From: Gaiellasilicea sp963765705
GTDB taxonomy: Bacteria > Actinomycetota > Thermoleophilia > Gaiellales > Gaiellaceae
DNA length: 64,000 bases
NCBI GenBank assembly: GCA_963765705.1
Contig: CAVXXJ010000005.1
Span: 1 to 64,000, forward strand
Direction of reading: 5' to 3'
Positions 27,482 through 36,369 of this stretch are shown here, piece after piece (the first letter of the stretch is position 1; every line of letters starts with the position of its first letter). The notes below the pieces were generated by a model. The model saw only the letters and a list, made by a program, of their open reading frames with translations. It did not search any database and was not told the origin of the DNA. A program made the translations under genes and the position numbers.

Positions 27482-29049
27482 CCGGAGGCGCCCAAACCGG
27501 CAGAGCGGAGCGCGCGGCCCGCGAGCGCGCCGGTGTGCTTGCCGTCGTCGACGACGACCACACCGTTCACCAGCACGTACGGGACCCCCTCCGGGTGGCG
27601 GCGGGGGTCTTCGTACGTCGCCGTATCGCGAATCGTCTCGGGGTCGATGCAGGTGACGTCGGCGGCCATTCCGGGACGAATCAGCCCACGGTCGGGGAAG
27701 CCGAGCCTCTGCGCGGGTAGCGAGGTCATCTTTCGCACCGCCTGCTCCCACGTGAGAATCCCGAGCTCGCGCACGTAGACGGCGAAGTAGCGCGGGAACG
27801 TGCCCCAGCCGCGCGGATGCGGCCGGTCGCCGACGATGATTCCGTCGCTGCCGACGGTGTGCGACCAGTGCGCCATGGTCGTGCGGACGTTGTCTTCGTT
27901 GCCGAAATGGGCAACAGAGGAGACTCCGAGACTGCGCTCGGCGAGCAGATCGCAGACCCAGTCGATCGGCCGCGCTCCGGCAGCGGCAGCCGCCTCGATG
28001 ACCGGCCGTCCGTCGACGTGCACGATCGACCAGTCGACCGGGATCTCGTGGAACCCGTCCGAGCCGACATCCTCGATCTCCACGCGCAGGCGCTCGCGCA
28101 GCGACTGGTCGCGCAATCGCTCGATCGTCGCCGCACCGCCCCCGACGTGCATCCAGCTCGGCAGGATCGAATGCAGATAGGTCGAGCCCGCGAGGTAGGG
28201 ATAGGTGTCGAGCGTCACCTCGATCCCGTCGTCTCGCGCCTGGTCGATCATCGCGAGCAGCTCCGGCGCTCGGCCCTTGTTGACCGGAAAGCCGAGGTGG
28301 GCGTGCGCGAGGTGGAGCGGCACGCCGGAGCGCCGCGCGATCTCGATGCAGTCCGCGTACGCCTCGAGCGCGCGCTTGCCGTAGCTGCGGTGGTGCGGCG
28401 TGTAGTACCCGCCGTACTCGCGGACGACCTCGAGCAGCGCGACGATCTCGTCGTCGTCGGCGTACATCCCCGGGGTGTACGTGAGGCCGGTCGAGAGTCC
28501 CACGGCGCCGTCCTGCAACGCCTCGGCGAGCAGCCGCTTCATGTGAGCGAGCTCGTCCGCCGTGGGCGGCCGGTCGTCGGTGCCCATCGCGATCATCCGG
28601 ATCGTCCCGTGGGGCGCGAGGTACGCGGCGTTGATCGCGATCCCGTCCCGGTCGAGCCGGTCGAGGTACTCGGCGACGGTCCGCCAGCTCCAGTCGAAGC
28701 CGGGCGGGTCGTCGTTCCAGCCGGCCAGCTGCCCGCGGAGCTGCTCGAGCACGTCATCGGTGACAGGCGCATAGCTGAGCCCGTCCTGGCCGAGCACGTC
28801 GAGAGTCACGCCCTGCATCACCTTCGCCTCGTGCGCGGGATTGACGAGCAGTTGCAGGTCGGAGTGCGTGTGCATGTCGACGAACCCCGGACAGACGAAG
28901 AGGCCGCTCGCGTCGATCACGCGCTCCGCCGACTCGTCGACGCGGCCGACCTCCGTGATCCTGCCGCCCGCGATGCCGACATCGGCGCGGTACCAGGGAT
29001 TGCCGGCGCCGTCGATCACGCGGCCGCCGCGGATCAGGACGTCGAGCAT
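27478..29049 (-). CDS. N-acyl-D-amino-acid deacylase (D-aminoacylase)
   Basis: Intact, 523 residues, ATG 29049. Amidohydrolase superfamily, zinc-dependent. LIRGGRVIDGAGNPWYRADV, metal-binding GFVDMHTHSDLQLLVNP, GLSTGLTYTPGMYADDDEIV, YYTPHHRSYGK, LHLAHAHLGF and the late GDRPHPRGWGTFPRYFAVYV with RLGFPDRGLIRPGMAADVTC are all D-aminoacylase hallmarks. It releases free D-amino acids from N-acyl forms. The nearby D-amino-acid PLP enzyme and RidA suggest a shared pathway, though they are not in one transcript. Confidence 0.93.
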   Translation of the reverse strand: MLDVLIRGGRVIDGAGNPWYRADVGIAGGRITEVGRVDESAERVIDASGLFVCPGFVDMHTHSDLQLLVNPAHEAKVMQGVTLDVLGQDGLSYAPVTDDVLEQLRGQLAGWNDDPPGFDWSWRTVAEYLDRLDRDGIAINAAYLAPHGTIRMIAMGTDDRPPTADELAHMKRLLAEALQDGAVGLSTGLTYTPGMYADDDEIVALLEVVREYGGYYTPHHRSYGKRALEAYADCIEIARRSGVPLHLAHAHLGFPVNKGRAPELLAMIDQARDDGIEVTLDTYPYLAGSTYLHSILPSWMHVGGGAATIERLRDQSLRERLRVEIEDVGSDGFHEIPVDWSIVHVDGRPVIEAAAAAGARPIDWVCDLLAERSLGVSSVAHFGNEDNVRTTMAHWSHTVGSDGIIVGDRPHPRGWGTFPRYFAVYVRELGILTWEQAVRKMTSLPAQRLGFPDRGLIRPGMAADVTCIDPETIRDTATYEDPRRHPEGVPYVLVNGVVVVDDGKHTGALAGRALRSAGLGASG

Positions 29050-29147
29050 GCGGAGAACCTACTGCTCGCCGGGTCAGGTTTGTGCGCCGTGCCCGCAGGT
29101 GACAGATTCCACCGGCAAGCCCTCATCGAATCGGAAGGAGTCAGCGC

Positions 29148-29363
29148 ATGGCCGACAGCGTCTACCGGGTAACCGAGGTGATCGGCGTCAGCACCGAGTC
29201 GTGGGAGGCAGCCGCCCGCACGGCGGTGGAGACGGCAGCCAAGACGGTTCGCGACCTGCGGGTCGCGGAGGTGAGCCGGCAGGATCTGACGATCGAGAAC
29301 GGCAGCGTCACGAGCTACCGCGTGCGCCTCTCGATCTCGTTCAAGTACGACACGGGCGACTGA
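29148..29363 (+). CDS. dodecin family flavin-binding protein
   Basis: Intact, 71 residues, ATG 29148 behind GGAAGGAG. Matches the dodecin fold throughout: VYRVTEVIGVSTESWEAAAR (with the flavin-stacking Trp), AVETAAKTVRDLRVAEVSRQ, then the Gln and IENGSVTSYRVRLSISFKYD. Forms a hollow dodecamer that stores riboflavin or FMN. Followed by a clean terminator hairpin at 29415. Confidence 0.95.
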   Translation: MADSVYRVTEVIGVSTESWEAAARTAVETAAKTVRDLRVAEVSRQDLTIENGSVTSYRVRLSISFKYDTGD

Positions 29364-29414
29364 CCTCACCCGACGGCGGAACGGAGGCGCGGCCGCGGCG
29401 CGTGAGGGCGCCGC

Positions 29415-29439
29415 GGCACGCGTCGGCGTGCCTTGATTT
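29415..29439 (+). terminator. intrinsic terminator after dodecin
   Basis: GGCACGC (29415-29421), loop GTCG, GCGTGCC (29426-29432), followed by TTGATTT. Seven perfect GC-rich pairs and a T-rich tail, about 50 bases after the dodecin stop. Confidence 0.7.
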
Positions 29440-29463
29440 GCAACTCGTATTTCACTGAATTGC

Positions 29464-29492
29464 TTGACAAGCGCATCGCAACTAGGCACACT
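29464..29492 (+). promoter_or_regulatory. predicted sigma70-type promoter for the small-ORF cluster
   Basis: TTGACA at 29464-29469, 17-base spacer, CACACT at 29487-29492, in a locally AT-richer stretch just after the dodecin terminator. The first strong ribosome binding site (AAAGGAGG) follows about 40 bases downstream. The -35 box is perfect; the -10 box is weak. Confidence 0.45.
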
Positions 29493-29546
29493 CTTTGGCT
29501 TCGTGGCTGAGTGCGTTGCTCGGCCCAAGCGGGAAAGGAGGTCAGC

Positions 29547-29600
29547 TTGATCAATACAGAGCTCAATAGCGTCGGCTGGCCTCTTCGCTTCGCGGCGTAG
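29547..29600 (+). CDS. 17-residue peptide ORF with strong ribosome binding site
   Basis: TTG at 29547, AAAGGAGG at 29534-29541, short ORF ending TAG 29598-29600. The encoded peptide is LINTELNSVGWPLRFAA. Such a strong Shine-Dalgarno sequence in front of so short an ORF suggests either a leader peptide or a real microprotein. There is no run of one amino acid as in classical attenuators. Called on the ribosome binding site and promoter only. Confidence 0.3.
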   Translation: MINTELNSVGWPLRFAA

Positions 29601-29729
29601 AGCGCCCGTCCCGCTGGCACAAACTAGTACTGCAACTCGGCTTGCCACTTGCGTGGCCGGCTACCAGTGAAGCGCCGCAAAGGCAACGGGTTTCTCGTAC
29701 CCGTAATTCGACACGGAAAGGACGGCTCG

Positions 29730-29843
29730 GTGAGCAGATTCTCGACTGCACTCGCATACGCAATCCGGCTCGATCGGCACGCGACATCGGAAAGGAGGAA
29801 GCATCATGCTGCACTACGAAGCACTTCAACAGCTGAACCATGA
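29730..29843 (+). CDS. 37-residue small ORF in the post-dodecin cluster
   Basis: GTG 29730 with AAAGGA 8 bases upstream. The product is basic (SRFSTALAYAIRLDRHATSE, then RRKHHAALRS). It overlaps the start of the next small ORF, whose ribosome binding site lies within it, which is typical of coupled small genes. No known motif. Could be spurious. Confidence 0.3.
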   Translation: MSRFSTALAYAIRLDRHATSERRKHHAALRSTSTAEP

Positions 29844-29994
29844 TCGCGGTGAGCAGCTCCGCCAGGCGGCCGAAACGCATCGCCTCGCCCTGCAGACGCG
29901 CGGTCGGCGTCACCGGCGCAATCGACGGCTGGCACTGGACGCAACCCTCGAACTGCTCCAGCGAAGCCGGCGCCACGCGCGAACCTCCGCGTAG
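29806..29994 (+). CDS. 62-residue small basic protein
   Basis: ATG 29806 behind a perfect AAAGGAGG (29791-29798). The sequence starts MLHYEALQQLNHDRGEQLRQ and continues as a His/Arg-rich helical segment. No membrane helix and no cysteine. It is the best supported of the three tiny ORFs because of its start site and protein-like composition. Function unknown. After its stop there is about 90 bases of spacer before the convergent gene. Confidence 0.5.
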   Translation: MLHYEALQQLNHDRGEQLRQAAETHRLALQTRGRRHRRNRRLALDATLELLQRSRRHARTSA

Positions 29995-30082
29995 CTCCAT
30001 GGCATCAGCCACGCACCCCCATCGCCGCGTGCCTGGATCTTGACGAGAACGCCTCCGTCGGGTCCAGGCACGCTGCCAGTTC

Positions 30083-30601
30083 TCAGCCTCCGGGCTTGAA
30101 CCGCTCCAGTCCGACGACGACGAGCGCGCCCACCGCGATCCCGGCCACCGCGGCGATCGTCTGCGCGCTGTCGACCAGCATCCACCTGAGGAAGCCCCAC
30201 GCGGCTAGGTAGCTCCAGCCTGCGATCGCGGCCGAGTAGACGAGCGCCCAGCCGCGGTCGTGCGCGAACCAGCGGCCGGGCCGCACGCCGAGCACGCCTC
30301 CAGCTCCGTGGAGGCCCTGCACCGTCGGGAAGGCGAGGAGCCGCTCGAGCTCCGCCGCGCGCCGGATCAGCGCGTCGTAGACCTGCGCGTTCCGGAGCTC
30401 GTAGACGAAGATCCCGAGCGTCGCGACGAGACCGAGCATCGCGACGCCGATCAGCTCGGTCGCGGGTCGCGGCTCTCCGAGCAGCCCGACCGCCGCGCCC
30501 GAGATCGTCGGCACGAAGGCGAGCATCTTGATCCGCACGTCCGTCAGTTCGCGAATGAACTGAGTTGTCTGGTCGTAGTCGAGCCGGACCGCGTCCTCCA
30601 C
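30083..30601 (-). CDS. small multi-pass membrane protein paired with a papain-like peptidase
   Basis: Intact, 172 residues, GTG 30601 two bases after the stop of the upstream peptidase gene. N-terminal YDQTTQFIRELTDVRIKML, then hydrophobic segments around residues 28-45 and 50-70, a soluble middle, and two more at the C-terminus (LVYSAAIAGWSYLAAWGFLR and TIAAVAGIAVGALVVVGLE). No family recognised. The operon arrangement suggests it may anchor or regulate the peptidase. Confidence 0.65.
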   Translation of the reverse strand: MEDAVRLDYDQTTQFIRELTDVRIKMLAFVPTISGAAVGLLGEPRPATELIGVAMLGLVATLGIFVYELRNAQVYDALIRRAAELERLLAFPTVQGLHGAGGVLGVRPGRWFAHDRGWALVYSAAIAGWSYLAAWGFLRWMLVDSAQTIAAVAGIAVGALVVVGLERFKPGG

Positions 30602-30603
30602 CG

Positions 30604-31443
30604 CTACGGCTCCACGCCGTAGGCCTCGGTGAACGCCTCCTGTGCGTACGCGAGCGACGCGTACGCGAACCCCCGGTCGCCCCAGGTCGTCCCCCAGCTG
30701 TTCCGGACGATGAACGCATCCGGCGTGTAGCCGACGAGCGCGACCGCGTGGCCGCCGTGAGCAGTCTTCGGCTTGTAGACGTCGAGCACGCCCTTGGTCG
30801 ACGTGGCCTTGTCCCAGGTCGAGTCGACGTTGAGCCGGGTCAGGATCGGCCCCTTCGTCGCAAGCCAGACACGCCAGTTTCCGATCTCGTGGCCGAGGTT
30901 GAAGTACATGCTGATCTTCAGCTGCGCCGCGATCGCGTAGAACGTCGACGCGCTGCCGCGGTACCCGACGGCCGACGCGAACGGGAGCACCGTGTCCTTG
31001 ACCGAGCCGAACTTACGGGCGACGTCGAGCGCCGCCTTCAGGCTCGTCCCCTCCGCTTCGACGAACGTCGTCGGCCGCGAGTTGAACTCGTCCGTCTCCT
31101 TGGCCGCCATCCACTGGAAGCGCGGCGAGATCAGCTCGCTCGTGCCGATCCGGTTCGTCTTGACGAAGTGCCAGCGCAGCAGCGCATCGGCGCTCGCCCA
31201 GCCGACGCACGAGCCGGTCGACCCCTGGTCGTTGATCTTCCACCACAGCGCCCGCAGGTCCTTCCGCGCCGGGATCTGTGGCGCTGCTGCGACGAGGCCG
31301 GCGTCCTCGGCGGTCTCGAGCCGCCAGTCGTCTTTGGTCTCGGTCGAGGGAACGCAGTTGAGGATCCGCTTCGGTTGTCGCTTCGGCGCGGCCTTCGGCC
31401 TTCGCTTGGGCTTTGCTGTCGGTGGTTGCTTCCGTTGTCTCAT
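30604..31443 (-). CDS. papain-like (C1 family) cysteine peptidase
   Basis: Intact, 279 residues, ATG 31443. A Lys/Arg/Pro-rich tail of about 25 residues replaces a signal peptide. The catalytic residues are all present: oxyanion Gln and catalytic Cys in NDQGSTGSCVGWASADALLR, catalytic His in AHGGHAVALVGYTPDAFIVR, and Asn in RNSWGTTWGDRGFAYAS. It has no inhibitory propeptide of the I29 type. Bacterial C1 peptidases of this compact type are uncommon and often linked to defence or phage functions; the role here is unknown. Co-transcribed with the membrane protein downstream. Confidence 0.88.
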   Translation of the reverse strand: MRQRKQPPTAKPKRRPKAAPKRQPKRILNCVPSTETKDDWRLETAEDAGLVAAAPQIPARKDLRALWWKINDQGSTGSCVGWASADALLRWHFVKTNRIGTSELISPRFQWMAAKETDEFNSRPTTFVEAEGTSLKAALDVARKFGSVKDTVLPFASAVGYRGSASTFYAIAAQLKISMYFNLGHEIGNWRVWLATKGPILTRLNVDSTWDKATSTKGVLDVYKPKTAHGGHAVALVGYTPDAFIVRNSWGTTWGDRGFAYASLAYAQEAFTEAYGVEP

Positions 31444-31565
31444 CTGGCTACGCCTCCTCGGGCATCGTGGACGGCTGTCCGGCGAGCGGACACGGGCCGC
31501 AACCGCGCGACCATGCTCTTACGGCCGTTCGGCGCTGTCAAGCCGGGCGCTGGCAAGCTGGCGGG

Positions 31566-32504
31566 ATGGACGACTCTCGCCTCTCGCTCGAGCGCCGGCT
31601 GCGGATCGCGGCGGTCGTGCTGATCCTGGCGTGGTTCTTCGTGCCCGGCGTACGGGACTGGATCCCGGCGTGGGTGCCGTTTCTCGCCTTCGCGCTGCTC
31701 GAGCTGAACTTTCTCGTCGGCGGCCTGCGTGACTGGGGATCGACTCCGGCGAAGCGGGGGCGCCTCCCGCAGGAGAGCGACATCGAGGAGCTCGGCGGCG
31801 AGGAGTGGCTCGAGCCGGTGCTCGTCGAGGTGGACGGGCGGGACGTCTGGCTCCCCGAAGGCGCCGAGAGCGAGGAGGATGTCGAGCCGGCGCCGCCGCT
31901 CCGGCGCCGCGCCTCGGTGCTGGGCCGGCTCGAAGGCGTCGCCGTGCTCGCGGCGCTCGCGTTCGTCCTGCTCGTCCTCGTCCCGCGAGGCGGGTGGGAC
32001 GGGCTCGACGCCGACGACCGGGCGAAGACGGAGGCGCTGCTCTCGGCGGAGGCGGGCCGGATCGCCGGCCACGAGGCGATCGTCCACTGCGACGCACGCG
32101 GCGAGGCGGTCGGGATCGTCCAGCACGCAGACGGCGTCGCCGAGGTGGGCGGCCGCAACGCCTATCTGACGCCGGCGATCTGCTACCGGCTCTACCGCCT
32201 GGCGTTCAAGGACGACGAGGGCGCTTTCAGCCAGACCGCCCGCGCGATCGCCGTCCTCGCCCACGAGGCATGGCACCTGCACGGCGAGTCCGACGAGGGC
32301 GTCACGAACTGCTACGCCTTCCAGAGCGGCGTCGGGCTCGGCCGCCGGCTGGGTCTCTCGGAAGGCACGGCCGCCCGGATGATGCGGCAGCAACTCGCCG
32401 ACAACGCGGTGTACGGCCGCTCGGCGCCGGAGTACGTCGTCCCCAGAGACTGCCGCGACGGCGGCCGCCTCGACCTCGATCCGGCGAGCAGCCGCTTTCC
32501 CTGA
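31566..32504 (+). CDS. membrane protein with HExxH metal-site motif
   Basis: Intact, 312 residues, ATG 31566. Two N-terminal hydrophobic segments (about residues 12-30 and 34-50), an acidic soluble stretch, and a third transmembrane helix near residue 130. The C-terminal domain has VLAHEAWHLHGESDEGVTNC, an HExxH motif with a downstream Glu, as in zincin peptidases. Conserved Cys residues flank it. It is divergent from the papain-like peptidase gene. Peptidase activity is likely but not proven; the family is not one I can name. Confidence 0.65.
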   Translation: MDDSRLSLERRLRIAAVVLILAWFFVPGVRDWIPAWVPFLAFALLELNFLVGGLRDWGSTPAKRGRLPQESDIEELGGEEWLEPVLVEVDGRDVWLPEGAESEEDVEPAPPLRRRASVLGRLEGVAVLAALAFVLLVLVPRGGWDGLDADDRAKTEALLSAEAGRIAGHEAIVHCDARGEAVGIVQHADGVAEVGGRNAYLTPAICYRLYRLAFKDDEGAFSQTARAIAVLAHEAWHLHGESDEGVTNCYAFQSGVGLGRRLGLSEGTAARMMRQQLADNAVYGRSAPEYVVPRDCRDGGRLDLDPASSRFP

Positions 32505-32567
32505 CCCGCGCGCTTAGTCCAAACGAGTCAGGCGGGACGGCCCCGATACAGAAGACGATGTGCCCAG

Positions 32568-32957
32568 ATGGTTCTCGAGGCAGGCGAGCGACCCACGATC
32601 CTCGTCGTCGAGGACGACGAGACGATCCGGGAGCTGATTCGGAAGCTGCTGGCTCGGTTCGGCGCACGCCTCCTCATCGCCGGATCCGCCGAGGAAGCAT
32701 CTGCGTTCGCCGCTGCCGAGCCGCGGATCGATCTGCTGCTGACGGACGTCCAGTTGCCCGGTGCGAGCGGCATGGAGCTCGCCTCGACGTTGGGCGGCAC
32801 ACACCCTGACATGAGGGTGATCTACATGACCGGCTGGCGCGACCACGCTTCGCTCGACAACGTCCCTGACGCGATGATCCTGAGCAAGCCGTTCCAGCTC
32901 AAGGAGTTGGAACGGATCGTCGCGAGCGCGCTCGGCCGCGATGACGCGCGGGCTTGA
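32568..32957 (+). CDS. stand-alone response regulator receiver protein
   Basis: Intact, 129 residues, ATG 32568. Complete receiver domain: acidic pocket ILVVEDDETI, phospho-acceptor Asp in LLLTDVQLPGASGMELASTL, conserved Thr in VIYMTGWRD and Lys in ILSKPFQLKEL. No output domain. Likely works with a histidine kinase encoded elsewhere, as none is nearby. Confidence 0.92.
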   Translation: MVLEAGERPTILVVEDDETIRELIRKLLARFGARLLIAGSAEEASAFAAAEPRIDLLLTDVQLPGASGMELASTLGGTHPDMRVIYMTGWRDHASLDNVPDAMILSKPFQLKELERIVASALGRDDARA

Positions 32958-32964
32958 TCTAGGG

Positions 32965-33339
32965 CTACTTGCGGACGTCCTTGCTCGCGACCGCCGCGAG
33001 CGCGACGTTCATCGCCGAGACGCCGGTCGCCAGGATCGCCGAGCGCGGCGGTAGCTGCTTCGAGAGCCCCGCGGCCGCCGCCGAGATCGTGTCCGAGACG
33101 TGGACGAGCAGCGCGACCCGCAGCGCGTGCCTGCGCACGGCCTCGTCGCGGCTGAGCAGGTCGATCGCGATCAACACCGTCCGGATCCCGAACATGCGGC
33201 CGATGTGGACGGCCGGGCCGTGCGCGTCGGCCTCGGTGCCGAGCCGCTTCGCGAATGGTCCCGGCGCGACGAGCGCGGCGCCGCCGTTGAAGAGGCGGAC
33301 GCCGGCGAGGGCGATGCGGGCGTAGTCGCTGCCGGTCAT
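32965..33339 (-). CDS. small membrane-associated conserved protein
   Basis: Intact, 124 residues, ATG 33339. It begins TGSDYARIALAGVRLFNGGA, then IGRMFGIRTVLIAIDLLSRD and a hydrophobic C-terminus (SAILATGVSAMNVALAAVAS), giving three or four possible membrane segments. The layout resembles DUF4267-type proteins. Convergent with the receiver gene. Function unknown. Confidence 0.6.
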   Translation of the reverse strand: MTGSDYARIALAGVRLFNGGAALVAPGPFAKRLGTEADAHGPAVHIGRMFGIRTVLIAIDLLSRDEAVRRHALRVALLVHVSDTISAAAAGLSKQLPPRSAILATGVSAMNVALAAVASKDVRK

Positions 33340-33412
33340 CTGTCGAGGGCATCTTGAAGGATCGAGCGGCACCGTGGTAGGTTCGCCGTGCCGTTCGTCG
33401 GAGGGAACCCGG

Positions 33413-33850
33413 ATGCCGCTCGACCTGCCGGATCTACTGAAGATGGAGAAGGACGAGCTCGACGAGCTCTTCCGCCAGAGCCCCGCGGGCCCGCTTCCGG
33501 ACGGCGACGCCGACGGCATCGTGCTCGTCGAGCCGGGCTCCGAGATCTCCGGGGTCGCGTCGAAGATCATCCACCTGGTCGCCTGGCGCGGCAAGGTCTT
33601 CCGCCGGGACAAGGGCGACCTGAAGAACAAGATCCTGCCGCTCGGGATCAAGGCGGTGCGCGCGAAGGTCTACAAGGATCCGAGCTGGTTCGACGGCAAG
33701 GAGACGATCGTGCTCGACTACTCGAAGACCTCCTTCCTGGCGCGCAAGGTTCGCGACGAGATCCGCGAGGTCTCGCCCGGCGTCTACCTCGGGCTCGTCT
33801 TCTGGGAGCGCGACAAGATCGCCCTCTTCGCGCTCAAGTTCGCCCAGTGA
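33413..33850 (+). CDS. conserved hypothetical protein upstream of the peroxidase genes
   Basis: Intact, 145 residues, ATG 33413 with GGAGGG upstream. N-terminus PLDLPDLLKMEKDELDELFR, then VLVEPGSEISGVASKIIHLV, KVYKDPSWFDGKETIVLDYS and FWERDKIALFALKF. It seems to be a compact alpha/beta domain, possibly heme- or lipid-binding, as similar proteins I recall accompany peroxidase-type genes. It starts an operon with the next two genes. Confidence 0.6.
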   Translation: MPLDLPDLLKMEKDELDELFRQSPAGPLPDGDADGIVLVEPGSEISGVASKIIHLVAWRGKVFRRDKGDLKNKILPLGIKAVRAKVYKDPSWFDGKETIVLDYSKTSFLARKVRDEIREVSPGVYLGLVFWERDKIALFALKFAQ

Positions 33851-33860
33851 TCCCGCTGCG

Positions 33861-35082
33861 ATGCCGTATCAGCGCGCGCTGACGATCGTCGCGCCCGTCC
33901 GCGCGGGCGCGCGCGGCGAGCTGGAGAGCCTGCTCGCGACGATGGGCAACGGGGTCGCGAACGGCTCGGTGGTCGACTTCGGCAAGCTCTCCGGGCTCCA
34001 CTTCGCCCGCCTCGCCGTGATCGAGGAGGACCAGGGCCTCCCGGCGCACCTGATCCTGATGACGGACGTCGACGTCTCGGCGGCCAAGCACCTCGGCGAG
34101 CTCGCGGAGCAGGAAGGCCTCGACCGCCTGTTCGCCTACTGCGAGGGCTACAGCGGCGACCGGCTCGGCTACCTGCGCCGCCACGCCGTCAAGGAGCAGG
34201 CCGTCTACGTGAACACGCGCGGCCGCACGGCGAGCCAGATCAAGCAGGAAGCGAAGCTGCGAGAGGCGATCCAGGACTTCCTCGACAGCGGGGACTGGAA
34301 CGGCCGCAGGCCGGCCGAGATCCGCCAGGCGGTTCGCGAGCACGTGCAGAGCAATCCAGAGCTCGCGTGGGCGCTCGAGCCGGCGGAGCGCCCCAGCCGC
34401 CTCGCCCGTCTCCGCGAGAAGCTGCACCTCGTCGGGATGCCGCTGCTCCTGCTCCCCTTCCTGCCGCTGCTGCTCCTCTCCCTGCCGGTCTTCGCCGTCA
34501 TCCTCCGGCTGCACGAGCGCCGCGACGGGACGCCCCCGCACGTCAAGCAGAGGGAGGAGCGCATCCTCGAGCTGGCGGCGCTCGAGGACCATCTCGTGCA
34601 CAACCCCTTCATGGCGGTCGGCCACGTCAAGCCCGGCGCGTTCCGGATCCTGACGCTGCGCGCGATCCTCCTCGGGCTCAACTACACGACGCGTCACATC
34701 TTCAACCGCGGCGTCCTCTCGGGCGTCAAGACGATCCACTTCGCGCGCTGGGTCTTCATCGACGGCAGGCGGCGGATGTTCTTCGCGAGCAACTACGACG
34801 GCAGCATGGAGAGCCTACATGGACGACTTCATCGACAAGGTCGCCTGGGGTCTCAACCTCGTCTTCTCGAACGGCATCGGCTACCCGAAGACGAGCTGGC
34901 TGGTCTTCGGCGGCGCCAGGCACGAGCTCGCGTTCAAGGACTACCTGCGGGTGCACCAGGTGCCGACGCACGTCTGGTACTCCGCCTACGGCGACCTGAC
35001 GGCGCTGAACATCGCGCAGAACGAGCGGATCCGCGCGGGCTTGCGCGGCGGCGACGAGCAGAAGTGGGTGCAGGCGCTGTGA
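33861..35082 (+). CDS. large conserved membrane-associated protein upstream of DyP
   Basis: ATG 33861, about 407 residues with one frame change near 34817 (SNYDGSMES continues as YMDDFIDKVAWGLNLVFSNG). An N-terminal ferredoxin-like half (LHFARLAVIEEDQGLPAHLI) is followed by a strong hydrophobic segment near residue 200 (PLLLLPFLPLLLLSLPVFAV), and the C-terminal half includes VKTIHFARWVFIDGRRRMFF and YPKTSWLVFGGARHELAFKD. The repeat of this ferredoxin-like pattern resembles the dimeric alpha/beta barrel fold also used by DyP peroxidases. The stop overlaps the GTG of the DyP gene. Confidence 0.65.
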
Positions 35083-36369
35083 CGCTCGAGCTCGCGGACG
35101 TCCAGGGGCTCTTCGCCCGCGGCTACGGCGACCTGAAGTCGGCGGCCTTCCTCCTGCTGAAGGTCGAGGATCGCCGCCGCCGCGCGGCGCTGGCTCGGTG
35201 AGGCGAGCGTGACGACGGCCGAGGACCGCCGACCGGAGCACGCCGTCAACGTCGCGTTCACGAGCTCCGGGCTCGAGCGGCTCGGGTTGCCTGCGGAGAC
35301 GATGGCGACGTTCTCGAACGAGTTCGTCGCCGGAATGACGACACCGCACCGGACGCGAATCCTCGGCGACCTCGGCGAGAACGCGCCGGAGCGCTGGGAC
35401 TGGGGCGGCCCCGCCGCGCCCGTCGACGCCGTGCTGCTCCTCTACGCGAAGGACGATGCCGCCCTCGACGCACTCGAGCAGACGCCGCCCGGGTTCTGCC
35501 TCGTCAGCAGCCTCGGCACCGCCGACCTCGACGGCTTCGAGCCGTTCGGCTTCCGCGACGGGATCTCGCAGCCGTTCGTCGAGGGGCTCGGCAAGACCGG
35601 CCCACGCGAGGCGACCGTCCGCGCCGGCGAGTTCCTGCACGGCTACGTGAACGAGTACGGGCAGACGCTCGACGAGCCCCTGCTCCGCAACGGCAGCTAT
35701 CTCGTCTTCCGCCAGCTGAGCCAGGACGTCGCCGGCTTCTGGCAGTTCGTCGACGAGGCGACGCGGCGCCCCGACGGGAGCAGCAACCCGGACGCGCGTC
35801 TACGGCTCGCGGCGAAGATGGTCGGCCGCTGGCCGAGCGGCGCTCCGCTCGCGCTCGCTCCGGACGCGGACGACCCGAGCCTCGCCGAGGCGAACGACTT
35901 CGGCTACCACGAGGACGATCCGCGCGGCGTGCGCTGCCCGGTCGGCTCGCACATCCGCCGCTCGAACCCGCGCGACTCGCTCGACCCGGACCCCGGCAGC
36001 GACAGGTCGTTCGAGGTCAACCGGCGCCACCGGATCGTGCGGCGCGGCCGCGAGTACGGGCCGCCGCTATCGGTCGAGCAGGCGCTGGCGGAGCCCGACT
36101 CGGCCGAGCGCGGCCTCCACTTCATCTGCCTGAACGCCAACATCGCGCGGCAGTTCGAGTTCGTCAACCACACCTGGCTGAACAACACCAAGTTCGGCGA
36201 GCTCTACGACGACGCCGACCCGTTCTTCGCGCCGGGCTGCTTCACGATCCCCACCGACGGCGTCCGCGAGCGCGTGACCGACGTGCCCCGGTTCGTGTTC
36301 GTCAAGGGCGGCGCCTACTTCTTCCTCCCCGGCCTGGCGACGCTCCGCCACCTCGCCTCGCTCTCTAGA
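35079..36369 (+). CDS. DyP-type heme peroxidase
   Basis: GTG 35079 overlaps the preceding stop. One frame change near 35190 in the N-terminus; the rest is open. DyP hallmarks: distal GFRDGISQPFVEGLG with catalytic Asp near 35550-35590, LRNGSYLVFRQLSQDVAGFW, and PVGSHIRRSNPRD with the proximal heme His near 35950. No Tat signal, so cytoplasmic or encapsulated. The natural end is probably the CTAG region near 36369, one base off-frame; as written the frame stays open to 36510 into the convergent gene. About 430 residues. Confidence 0.9.
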
